In this document: positions 55,073 through 64,000 of the stretch, in pieces
Layout: the number at the start of each line of letters is the position of its first letter
Position numbering within the stretch: the stretch's first letter is position 1
Source of the DNA: Lantana camara
Taxonomy: Eukaryota > Streptophyta > Magnoliopsida > Lamiales > Verbenaceae
Direction of reading: 5' to 3'
DNA length: 64,000 nt
Assembly: GCA_037501455.1 (NCBI GenBank)
Contig: CM074855.1
Location: 26,809,001 to 26,873,000 of the forward strand
Notes under the pieces: model-generated
What the model saw: only the letters and a program-made list of their open reading frames with translations
The model's database searches: none
Told to the model about the DNA's origin: nothing
Made by a program: the position numbers and the translations under genes

Positions 55073-57722
55073 TGTAACACCCTAACCCCCAGGGCACTAC
55101 ATCCCCCGCACTATAGCCTCGATCCACATACGAAATGGAAAATCCATACATAAACCAAAACTATAGCGAACTGGTGACAATAAAATAACGAGCTAGGCGG
55201 GACACTCCCCAACATAATTCAACAAAAACATGAATACAAAAGCGGAAGCAATAATTCAAACATACGTATAGATACCATATTTATCGAATAGATACGTATA
55301 GGTACCAACTTAACTATCAATACATTATAATCTCTTAATAATATACATACTCAGGTATCCAAAATGTAACAATCATGATCATAACATGATATTTATCAAA
55401 AGTCTATACATGAAAGGTACAATGCTAGACCCGTGCAATGCAAGACTTGACCGGACTCCCGCCTAGCACGACCACGCTCTCAAGTACCTGAAAAGTGAAG
55501 TATCAGTCTACCGAAGACTGAGTGAGGGGCAATAAATATATATAACACACATCACATGCAAGTTGTAGCCTCGGGTGAAGACTTGGTAAAGAAATAAATA
55601 TATAGTTCATGAAACATGATCTTTGCCCGAGATTACAACTAGTCACTTTAACATTTTAACTTGATCATTTCCTGAACATGTGACCCCGGCGAGTAGGGGC
55701 GATTCTCCAACCTTTACACCAATCGTGAATAATACGTGCTTGCTTTATCAATTCAATACATGGTCATGCATTTTAATTTAGTGCTCACATAGACAGTTTC
55801 ATGCTTGAAATCATGCAATAACCCGAGGATAACCCGACATGCCGGATTAATCCCCAGTCTCCTTCTTCCTCCGGGTGATAGTGAGTTTGCAAGGCTCAAC
55901 TATCCACGACATGGTGTGTGTAGGGGACATGACCCCCTAGACACAGAACTCCTTCCACCACTAATCTCCTAGTGGCTTCGGGGGTGATCCCAACAATGTG
56001 AGAATAATTCAGGAGTTACCCGTCAGCCCTTGCTTTCCCGGTTGGCTCAAGAATTACCCTCGAGCCCACGTGCAATCATGTACTCGCCAAACTTGCTTGA
56101 AAATCATGACAATCATTGCTTGCATGCTTGAAACATTTATATTTTGGAAAACGTTTATAATACGTTTTGGCCGAAAGAACACATAACGGTGGTAGGGTTC
56201 TATATACCTAAAGTAAAACCTCACCTTTTCTTACAAAATACAATGATGATATGCTCTACGGAGCCTGTTCCTCGTCCACAACCTCGTGACCTGTGCAATT
56301 ACGACGTGTATACGTGAGACATGACCTAAAATGGACCAAATATGACGAACGACAGAAATGTAACGAGATGACGAGGAAAATGCAATGTGGCATGATAACA
56401 TGTTGTTTCAGTACATATTAGCACATATAATAGCAATTCGGGGTCAAAGAAGTCGTTGGATCGAGGGGCTAAAATCGTAATTTTATGCAGAAACTTTTGT
56501 TCTGTAATCCAGGTGGGAATGGCCGTTCTGGACCCCTTTGAAAAATGGGAACGGTCGTTCCTGTAAGCCACAAAATCGCACCAACGTTTTCAGTTTTAAA
56601 AATGCACCTAGCTGGGAACGGCCCTTCCGGCACCAAGGTCCAAATGGGAACGACCGTTCCCATGCTCGGCCGCCTAGTTTTAGTTTAAAAGAGGGGAACG
56701 CCCATTCCCACAATGCCTTGAGGCTGGGAACGTCGTTCCCTGTTTCTGCAACTTACAGAAACAGAGGAAAAACAGGGGAAGCTCACGGAAATGCACAACA
56801 AAGCCACCAAAATCCCATTTTCAATCAACAAAGCTATGATTTTTCTGGTAATATAATGCATAAATGCTCAAGAAATGATAACCTAACATTTAACCACTTA
56901 AACTATGCAATATCATCGAGGTTTCCAAGATTTCTAGCTCAAGATCATCTTGATCATTCAAGCTCAAATTCTCAATGATTTCATGAATAAATCATGCCAT
57001 ACTTCAACATATCAACACCTAATCATGCTCCCATCTACCAATAATCCATCTAGCATATCAAACTCAAACCCTAGTCATGTCTAGTATGATCAACATCATC
57101 AATTCATGCAAACCAACCTTGAAATGGAAAGAAATGAAGAAGATAGATGATGATGATGATGAACTCCCCAAAACTTGGCAAATTTCTTGATGAAATAGAT
57201 GAAATCACTTCTTCCCCTTTTTCTTCTTGATACCGAGAATGAAAGGAAGCAAACAAGTTGGGAGATTTTTTGGATGAAATGAGAGTATGGAAGCTTGGGG
57301 ATGCATATCACGTAACAACCACTTTTTGGAATGAGTGAAATGTCCAATTTTTCCAATTAATCCTCCAAGGATTCAAGTTATGCAATTGAGTATATAAGTT
57401 TTGAAATATGCTCAATTAAGTCCTTAAAAGATTATGCAATTAAGTCCCTAGAATTTAAAGAAATATTCAACTAGGGACAATTTGGTAATTTGAAACACTC
57501 CCGATTATGGTTTCATGCAATAAATATTTTTCCGTGTCATGAAATAATATTTTCAATGCTATGAATTCACATAATTCACAAAATAATGTTTCATGAATTT
57601 TTATAAAAATATGAGATGCCACGTAAGCATATATTATGAAATTAAAGAATAAATAAATAAATCTTACGCTCAAAACTCACACGTGGCGTGCTTACCTGTT
57701 CATCCGGAACCGGGGCGTTACA
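55073..57722 (-). repeat. 5' LTR of element C
   Basis: 2650 bp. On the minus strand it starts TGTAACGCCCCGGTTCCGGA and ends TTAGGGTGTTACA. It shares its ends with the LTRs of D but diverges inside. It holds the palindrome array at 56515-56740. Confidence 0.85.
56515..56740. repeat. six-copy palindromic motif array in the LTR of element C
   Basis: Six copies related to GGGAACGNCCGTTCCC start at 56515, 56547, 56614, 56646, 56694 and 56726. Each is close to its own reverse complement; the fourth, GGGAACGACCGTTCCC, is nearly perfect. The spacings are 32, 67, 32, 48 and 32 bp, and the intervening sequences differ. I see nothing like it in the LTRs of D. Confidence 0.8.
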
Positions 57723-58146
57723 TATATATATGATATATAATATATATAAATATTATTTATTATATATTATAAAGTTTTTTAAATTTTTTATTGAACACAT
57801 TAAATTAAAACTTATTATATATAATTTAATATTTGTAATAACAAAATGATGCCATTTTATATTAGTTAATAATTTAATTTATTAAATTCAAATTTTTAAT
57901 ACCAATTCAAATATAATTAGGGGTAATTCTTGAAATAAAAATTATTATATGTACTAAATGAAGAGGCAAAGTAGGAAAATCAAGTTAAAAATTTGATGAT
58001 GTCATCAAAAATTTAAGGGAATCTTGATTCTTGGGTGTTGTGTGTAATTTTTAAACTCCTCAATGGATGTATATATAATTGTTTGACTAAAAGGGTCACA
58101 AGCTGTAGTTTCTAATACTCCCATGGGGTCTATATGTAATTAACCC
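57723..58146. repeat. right terminal inverted repeat of the Mutator-like element
   Basis: Reverse complement of the left arm with scattered differences. Its inner end directly abuts the 5' LTR of element C. Confidence 0.87.
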
Positions 58147-58155
58147 TAAAAAATT

Positions 58156-59064
58156 AGAACCATCATGAATTAAAGAAAAAATGGACATAAAAATAATTTG
58201 TACAAAACATTCTTAAATAAACAAACAACATATGAGTAATGATTTTTCTGAAAAGAAATAAACAAAGAACATCAAAGTATGAAATTCAAATCTTAATCAT
58301 GAATTTAAATTGAACGTGTAGAAATGAAACATCAAACATGTGTTACTAATATAATTACGTGTTAGCATTTGCAAGTTAAGTGGCGCGCTGCCTGCACAAA
58401 ATCCATGGTTTTAGTGCTCCTGAATTGCTGTGGGTGAGGTATATATATATAGTTGGTACATATTCATTATTGCTACTGAAAAGAGTCGATATTCATACTA
58501 ATTGTTTAAAATTAATTCGTAGCTGGTATGATATCAAATGGTTAAAGGTTTCTTATATTATGGTAATAATTTTTAATTCAAATTCCTTCGATTAATTCGG
58601 AAGTATATATTAAAGAAAAAAGAAAATTGTAACCTGTATATTGAATGAAATAAAGTAGATATATTTATGAAAATTCAAACTTTAAAAGCTTTATATCTTA
58701 TAAAAGTTTAACAACTCAACTTAATTTCACCATTAAAATATGATACTATTGATCTATTCTAATTCGTATTATACTTTGTCCCAAAAAAAAAATAAAAAAA
58801 ATCGTATTATACTTCAATTAGTGGAGTTAAGTCCATAAACTCATGATTGAAGAGAAATTTCCCATTAGATCTTCTTTCCTTTTTAACGGAGAATTATAAA
58901 TTACTTCTGCTAAACTACATCAATATCAAAAGTAATGCAAAAAAAAAAAAAAAAGAAAAAAAAAAGAATTGTCACCAAAAAAATATCAAAAGTAATCCGG
59001 CGTGTAATCAGGTAAAATGACATGAATATTGGGGGTTGGAATTCCGAATTTAGGTATAAAATTT
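58156..59064. other. AT-rich DNA between the Mutator-like element and the copia element
   Basis: No gene-like frame. Poly-A tracts near 58785 and 58940, otherwise nothing I can assign. Confidence 0.5.
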
Positions 59065-59298
59065 TGTAATTAATGCAAACTTTCTGCACATATGTTTCCT
59101 CATTCTTCTAGCACGTTTTATAGAGGTAAAAAACGACTTTGTTAGTTGAGTTTAGGCGCCTGATTAATGACACGTGTACGCACATGATTAGGCTACATGT
59201 ATTTATCTCCCTCAGCTTTTGTATATAACCGAAACAGTTGTAGTCTGTTGAAGATATGAATGAGAAATTTGTTTCCAGATCGGTGTTGGTGAGCTTCA
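59065..59298 (+). repeat. 5' LTR of element E
   Basis: About 234 bp from TGTAATTAATGCAAACTTTC to GTGAGCTTCA. The start is placed at the first TG shared by both LTRs; TTTT precedes both, so it could begin up to four bases earlier. A CACGTGTACG block and a TGTATATAA TATA-like site near 59220 are present. Confidence 0.88.
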
Positions 59299-59301
59299 AT
59301 A

Positions 59302-59313
59302 TGGTATCAGCAG
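59302..59313 (+). promoter_or_regulatory. primer-binding site of element E
   Basis: TGGTATCAGCAG, three bases after the LTR; its first nine bases match the initiator tRNA-Met complement. Confidence 0.8.
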
Positions 59314-59431
59314 TTTGATTCGATCTCATTCATCGCTTTGATTCCGCTGTGTTTTTGTCCATTCATTGTTGATTTTTCCAATTCATTGTTGATTTTTCCT
59401 TCTTCTTCCTTGCTCTCTGTTTGTTTCCGCC

Positions 59432-61342
59432 ATGAATTCCGGTGAAAATTCCACCACTGTTGCCGCCGATGATCCTTACTTTCTTCACCAATCTGAGCAC
59501 CTCAATTCCTTTTTGGTTTCCCAGCAACTTACTGGCGAGAATTACACCACATGGAGTCGATCCATGCTCATTGCCCTCTCCGTGAAGAATAAACATGGCT
59601 TTGTGGACGGTTCCTTGGTTCCTCCGACGGCGTCTGAGCCGGAATCTCGCCGGCAAGCTTGGGTGTGTAACAACCACGTTGTTATATCGTGGATTCTTCA
59701 CTCGGTGAGCAAGGAAATCGCAGCATCTATTCTCTTCTCTGACACTGCTCGAGAAATTTGGCTGGACTTGCGTGATCGTTTCCAGCAATCAAACGGCCCT
59801 ATGATTTTTCAGCTTCGTCAATCGCTTCTCTCTACGCGACAGGACGGATCCTCTGTAAGTGTCTATTTTACGAAACTTAAGGCAATTTGGGAGGAGTTAT
59901 CGAATTATCGCCCTGTCTGTACTTGCAATCGCTGTAATTGTGGTGGTGTGCATGACCTTTGCCTGTATTACCAGTCGGAGTATGTAATGGCCTTCTTAAT
60001 GGGGTTACATGAGTCATTTGCCCAAATTCGGAGTCAGATCCTCATGATGGATCCTATCCCCGTTATGAGTAAAGTTTTTGCTCTTGTTAGTCAAGAAGAA
60101 AGGCAACGTACTCTAGGTTCTGTTTCTCAGCAGTCCTCTTCCAATTCCATGGCCTTTGCTGTTAACTCTTCTACCTCCAATTCATCTTACAATCGTCAAC
60201 ACTATGCTCTTGGTCGTGGTCGTGGCTATAACTCTAATCGTGGCATACACAGTCCAAATTCCTATGGCCGAGGATCCACTAGCAATTACAAAGGCAAAAA
60301 TCCAATTGAGTGCTCTCATTGCCATAGTGATACTCACACAATTGACAAATGCTACAGATTACACGGCTATCCGCCTGGATACTTTTCCAATAACAATGGC
60401 AACAGATCTCGCTTCTCACAGTCTATTCATCGTCCCACTGTTGCTGCAGTCTCAGTACCATCTCCAGCACCCTTCAACTCAGAGATGCCTTCTTCCTCTG
60501 TAGCCTCTGCTTCATCTTCTCATTCCAATGCATTTTTGAATTCTCTTACTGCTAAGCAATATCAGGATTTGTTGTCTCTCTTAGCATCTCAGGTGCAGCA
60601 TGGTGCTAGCATCAGTGACTCTGACACTTCTGGAGTTCAGGAGCAAGAGACAGGTATATCTTTGTCTGCTTCTACTCAATTTCAACTTAGTCCATTCACT
60701 TGGATAGTTGACTCAGGTGCTAGTCGCCATATCGTGTGTGATTTGTCTTTATTTGACAAATTTGATGAGATATCTCATGACCAAGTACTCCTGCCTAATG
60801 GATCTTCGTTTCAAGTTACTCACAAGGGGACTGTTCAGTTGCATCCAAATCTTATATTATATGATGTGCTTTATGTCCCAAAGTTCAGGTTTAACTTGAT
60901 CTCCCTAAGTCATTTGCTGAAGTTCTCATCAGTTTCCATCTCTTTTTCTGAAACTCAGTGCATAATCCAAGATTTCAAGCAGGAGGAGATGATTGGCATA
61001 GCGGATGTCAAGAATGGTCTATATGTTTTGAGTTCTGTAATTTCAGTTTCTCATAAGAGTTCACAAACTGTGTCAGTGAATGTTGTTTCAGTGAATACAT
61101 GGCATGATAGACTAGGCCATGTACCAATGTCCATTTTATCTCATTTGAAGACTGATTTGGGTATTGTTGTATCTCAAACTACTGATTCTCAGTGTCACAT
61201 TTGCCCTTTGCCAAACAAAGAAGACTCACTTTTCCTAGTAGAAATAACAGATCTGGTCAAGCCTTTGACCTTATTCATGCAGATATTTGGGGCCCTTTCA
61301 ACCAAGCTCCTTCTAATCAATTCAGGTACTTCCTCACTATAG
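59432..61342 (+). pseudogene. Gag, protease and start of integrase of element E
   Basis: Starts MNSGENSTTVAADDPYFLH. The gag domain has LTGENYTTWSRSMLIAL and LKAIWEELSNYRPVC, then the knuckle CSHCHSDTHTIDKC (C-x2-C-x4-H-x4-C) with YRLHGYPPGY. Retropepsin: WIVDSGASRHIV near residue 425. The GAG-pre-integrase segment (WHDRLGHVPMSILSHL, then CHIC) closes the good homology. After CHICPL the true frame moves to the next feature; the last 45 or so codons are out-of-frame tail. Confidence 0.9.
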
Positions 61343-63825
61343 TTGATGATGCCACTCGATTCACTTGGGTTTATTTGATGAAAGCCAAATCTGAAGTGCT
61401 TACAATTATACCTCAATTCCTCCAGTATGTTAAAACTCAGTTTGATACACAAGTGAAGGCTTTTAGATCAGATAATGCTCCTGAATTGACATTTACTGAT
61501 TTGTTTAAACAATTGGGCATTGTGCATCAATTCTCTTATGTTGAGTCTCCCCAGCAGAATTCAGTGGTAGAGAGGAAGCATCAACATCTGCTTAATGTGG
61601 CTAGGTCTCTGTATTTCCAGTCTAGAATCCCTATCAAATACTGGATTGAGTGCATTCTTACAGCTGTGTATTTGATCAATAGAACCCCTTCTGTGCATCT
61701 AGATTATAAATCCCCTTTTGAGCTTCTCTTTCACACTCATGTAGATTATTCCAATCTCAGAGTGTCTGGTTATTTGGCATTTGCTTCAACACTTCCTTCA
61801 AACAGGCATAAGTTCACTCCTAGAGCCATATCTTGTGTTTTTCTGGGATATCCACCTGGGGTAAAGGGGTACAAACTCTTGAATCTGGATACTCAAGAGA
61901 TTTTTATATCCAGAGATGTCATTTTGGATGAATCTACTTATCCTTTTCACAACAGAGACTTATCTACAAATTCTCTTTCATCCATTGATGACCCTTTCAT
62001 TAGCATCCCTTTACCTATGGCTGTATTGTCTGATGTTGATCATCCACTAGAGACTGGTTCATCCACTACACAAAACAACAATATTAGAAGATCATCCAGA
62101 CCACTCAGGAAACCCTCTTATCTATATGACTACCACTGCAACTTGATCACTAATGCTGGCCATTGTGATACCAACGGTTTATATCCTATAGCCAATCACC
62201 TTTCTTATGAAGGATTGTCTAACTCATACAAACATTTCTGCCTCAATGTTAGCACTATTCCTGAACCACAGTCCTATAAAGTAGCTGTCCAATATCCTGA
62301 ATGGCAGCTTGCTATGACAGAAGAATTGAAGGCTATGGAAGCTAATGATACTTGGAAAGTGGTTCCTTTACCTCATGGTGCTCATGCTATAGGGTGTAAA
62401 TGGGTTTTTAAAACTAAATACAAGTCTGATGGCAGTCTAGAGAGGCATAAAGCTAGATTAGTGGCCAAGGGTAACAATCAATTGGAAGGGATTGACTTTC
62501 TTGATACATATTCACCTGTGGCAAAACTTACCACAGTGAAGACTGTTCTTGCTTTAGCTAGCTCAGAAGGATGGGATTTGGCACAATTGGATGTGAACAA
62601 TGCATTCTTAAATGGAGATCTTTTTGAAGAGGTGTATATGGAATTGCCTCAGGGATATAGTCCTCCTAACAGTGATAAATTACCAATTTCAGCCTCTTCA
62701 CACTTAGTTTGCAAGTTGAATAAGTCCATCTATGGCTTAAAACAGGCATCTAGACAATGGTATGCCAAGTTTTCCCATTCCTTGGTCAGTTATGGTTTTT
62801 CTCAATCAAGGGCAGATTATTCTCTCTTTACAAAAGGGTCTGGAAATACCTTCATTGCATTATTGGTATATGTGGATGACATTATAATTACTGGTCCAAA
62901 TCAGAGTCTCATACATGAACTAAAGTTGTTCCTACACACTCAGTTCAAACTTAAAGATCTTGGTGCTTTAAAATACTTTCTGGGGTTGGAAATAGCACGT
63001 TCACAGCAAGGTATTGTCTTATGTCAAAGAAAGTACACTCTTCAATTACTGGAAGACTCAGGATTCCTTGGGTCAAAACCAATGTCTACACCAATGGATC
63101 CAAATATTAAACTGAATTCCTTTGATGGAGAACCCTTGCCAGATTCTGGAGTATATAGACAACTTGTTGGGAAGCTATTGTATTTGACATTAACAAGGCC
63201 AGATATATGTTTTTGTGTGAACAAGTTAAGTCAATTTGTTTCACATCCCAGAACAGTACATCTAGATGTTGTGCATCATCTATTAAAGTATCTTAAGGGG
63301 TCACCAGGGCAAGGAATTTTCTTCCCATCTCAATCTGATAATAGGCTTACAGCATTTGTTGATGCTGACTGGGCATCATGCCAAGATACAAGGCGTTCTA
63401 CAACAGGGTTCTGTGTATTTTTAGGTAAGTCCTTGATATCTTGGAAGTCAAAGAAACAGTCAGTGGTATCCCGTTCCTCAGCAGAAGCAGAGTATAGGGC
63501 TCTTGCAATTGCCACGTCTGAGCTGGTGTGGATCAATCAGTTGCTACATGATCTTCATATCACGAATGAAACGCCTGCTGTGTTGTATTGCGATAATCTA
63601 GCAGCTCTACACATTGCTGAAAATCCATTATTCCATGAACGAACAAAACATATCGAAGTCGATTGCCATTTTGTTCGTGATAAGGTATCTACTGGAGTTA
63701 TAAAGCTGCTTCCTGTCCGAACCAATCACCAGGTAGCTGACATGTTCACTAAGGCATTGCCATCTCCACAGCTCAAGCAGTTGATGTTCAAGTTGGATGT
63801 TAAGGATATCTTCCATCCACCTTGA
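61210..63825 (+). CDS. Integrase, RT and RNase H of element E
   Basis: The frame is open from 61192, with real homology from about 61210 (AKQRRLTFPSRNNRSG). Integrase: HADIWGPF, FRSDNAPEL and NSVVERKHQHLLNVAR supply D, D and E. After a variable linker (SSRPLRKPSYLYDY) comes RT: WKVVPLPHGAHAIGCKWVFK, QLDVNNAFLNGDL, LKQASRQWY and the catalytic box YVDDIIITG. RNase H: DADWASCQDTRRSTTGFC, SSAEAEYRAL, CDNLAALHIAENPLFHERTK and VADMFTKALP. No internal stop to the TGA at 63825, so it would be functional if joined to gag in frame. Confidence 0.94.
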   Translation, partial: AKQRRLTFPSRNNRSGQAFDLIHADIWGPFNQAPSNQFRYFLTIVDDATRFTWVYLMKAKSEVLTIIPQFLQYVKTQFDTQVKAFRSDNAPELTFTDLFKQLGIVHQFSYVESPQQNSVVERKHQHLLNVARSLYFQSRIPIKYWIECILTAVYLINRTPSVHLDYKSPFELLFHTHVDYSNLRVSGYLAFASTLPSNRHKFTPRAISCVFLGYPPGVKGYKLLNLDTQEIFISRDVILDESTYPFHNRDLSTNSLSSIDDPFISIPLPMAVLSDVDHPLETGSSTTQNNNIRRSSRPLRKPSYLYDYHCNLITNAGHCDTNGLYPIANHLSYEGLSNSYKHFCLNVSTIPEPQSYKVAVQYPEWQLAMTEELKAMEANDTWKVVPLPHGAHAIGCKWVFKTKYKSDGSLERHKARLVAKGNNQLEGIDFLDTYSPVAKLTTVKTVLALASSEGWDLAQLDVNNAFLNGDLFEEVYMELPQGYSPPNSDKLPISASSHLVCKLNKSIYGLKQASRQWYAKFSHSLVSYGFSQSRADYSLFTKGSGNTFIALLVYVDDIIITGPNQSLIHELKLFLHTQFKLKDLGALKYFLGLEIARSQQGIVLCQRKYTLQLLEDSGFLGSKPMSTPMDPNIKLNSFDGEPLPDSGVYRQLVGKLLYLTLTRPDICFCVNKLSQFVSHPRTVHLDVVHHLLKYLKGSPGQGIFFPSQSDNRLTAFVDADWASCQDTRRSTTGFCVFLGKSLISWKSKKQSVVSRSSAEAEYRALAIATSELVWINQLLHDLHITNETPAVLYCDNLAALHIAENPLFHERTKHIEVDCHFVRDKVSTGVIKLLPVRTNHQVADMFTKALPSPQLKQLMFKLDVKDIFHPP

Positions 63826-63836
63826 GGGGGGTGTTT
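63824..63836 (+). promoter_or_regulatory. polypurine tract of element E
   Basis: GAGGGGGGTGTTT overlaps the pol stop codon and touches the 3' LTR. Confidence 0.8.
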
Positions 63837-64000
63837 TGTAATTAATGCAAACTTTCTGCACATATGTTTCCTCATTCTTCTAGCACGTTTTATAGAGGTA
63901 AAACACGACTTTGTTAGTTGAGTTTAGGCGCCTGATTAATGACACGTGTATGCACATGATTAGGCTACATGTATTTATCTCCCTCAGCTTTTGTATATAA
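63837..64000 (+). repeat. 3' LTR of element E, cut by the window edge
   Basis: 164 bp visible, matching 59065-59228 with two substitutions (AAAAAACG versus AAAACACG; GTACG versus GTATG). Confidence 0.93.

Larger units (their letters stand above)
38447..57722 (-). mobile_element. Ty3/gypsy chromovirus (Tekay/Del-like) element C, split by element D
   Basis: On the minus strand: 5' LTR (57722-55073), tRNA-iMet-type PBS, gag-protease, RT, [element D], RNase H, integrase with C-terminal chromodomain-like segment, PPT and a chimeric 3' LTR (40152-38447). Long LTRs, the iMet PBS and the C-terminal chromodomain point to the Tekay/Del group. Without D it is about 9.2 kb. Flanking 5-mers TATTA and TATAT do not match well, consistent with rearrangement at the left end. 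It has several nonsense codons. Confidence 0.9.
37796..58146. mobile_element. Mutator-like element with long TIRs, split by nested retrotransposons
   Basis: Perfect 9-bp duplications TAAAAAATT flank it at 37787-37795 and 58147-58155. The left arm begins GGGTTAATTACATATAGACC and the right arm, reverse-complemented, begins with the same 20 bases. Similarity continues for about 0.43 kb with small indels (for example GATGACATCATCAAATTTTT in both). A 9-bp duplication plus long TIRs is the Mutator signature. Without element C it is about 1.1 kb with no transposase, so it is a MULE-MITE or Pack-MULE. A GC-rich, gene-like fragment sits at 38281-38446. Confidence 0.87.
59065..64000 (+). mobile_element. 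Ty1/copia LTR retrotransposon E, nearly complete
   Basis: 5' LTR, PBS, gag, protease, integrase, RT, RNase H, PPT and the first 164 bp of the 3' LTR. Integrase before RT is the copia order. In the visible 164 bp the LTRs differ at only two positions. Gag-pol is open except for one frameshift near 61207, making this the least decayed element in the window. The lineage within copia is not assigned. Confidence 0.95.

Noticed and set aside
56515..56740. Palindrome array as a CRISPR array
   Set aside because: Plant nuclear retrotransposon context, imperfect repeats, unequal spacing and no cas genes.
56538..56978. 146-codon plus-strand ORF in the LTR of element C
   Set aside because: Its repeated residues come from translating the palindrome array; no homology and inside an LTR.
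59363..59788. 141-codon minus-strand ORF opposite copia gag
   Set aside because: Antisense shadow of the gag frame; no domain.

Overview
This window is a repeat-dense stretch of a flowering-plant nuclear genome. It holds LTR retrotransposons of both plant superfamilies (Ty3/gypsy and Ty1/copia), a Helitron end pair, and hAT-, Mutator- and Harbinger-like MITEs in very AT-rich DNA. I see no intact ordinary host gene, no rRNA or tRNA gene and no CRISPR array. The sequence alone does not identify the species.

Layout. (1) 1-5388, minus strand: 5' part of Tat-lineage Ty3/gypsy element A, with 5' LTR, PBS and decayed gag, protease, RT and a dual RNase H; it runs off the left edge. (2) 5389-21098: AT-rich DNA with dispersed and tandem repeats, a Helitron (about 12755-18110, holding an 8-bp-TSD hAT MITE), a 375-bp Mutator-type MITE with perfect 9-bp TSDs (19410-19784) and two short tandem duplications. 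(3) 21099-36765: a Harbinger/Tourist-like MITE split by element B (21450-36153, plus strand), a second Tat-lineage element with both LTRs, PBS, PPT and gag-pro-pol. B's RT is split by a 2277-bp solo LTR (25711-27987) with CCAAA duplications. Between pol and the 3' LTR, B carries an antisense gene that can be read as three exons behind its own TATA box. (4) 37796-58146: a Mutator-like element with about 0.43-kb terminal inverted repeats and perfect 9-bp TSDs. Inside it sits chromovirus-type (Tekay/Del-like) element C (minus strand), which is itself split by related element D (42251-52359, plus strand, AGTCC duplications). (5) 59065-64000: a young Ty1/copia element E, cut by the right edge inside its 3' LTR.

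How the parts relate. The nesting gives an order of events: Mutator-like element, then C, then D; and Harbinger MITE, then B, then the solo-LTR parent. LTR divergence counted by eye agrees: B about 3.3%, D about 1.6%, E about 1% over the visible part. All gag-pol sets are broken. A and B carry many nonsense codons and frameshifts. D has lost 133 bp covering the protease active site. E appears broken by a single-base frameshift only.

The parts most worth a second look are the antisense spliced gene of B, a six-copy palindrome array in the LTR of C, a hairpin beside the polypurine tract that is kept with compensating changes in C, D and a third copy, a G-box cluster in the solo LTR, and unrecognised coding-like sequence inside the chimeric 3' LTR of C.
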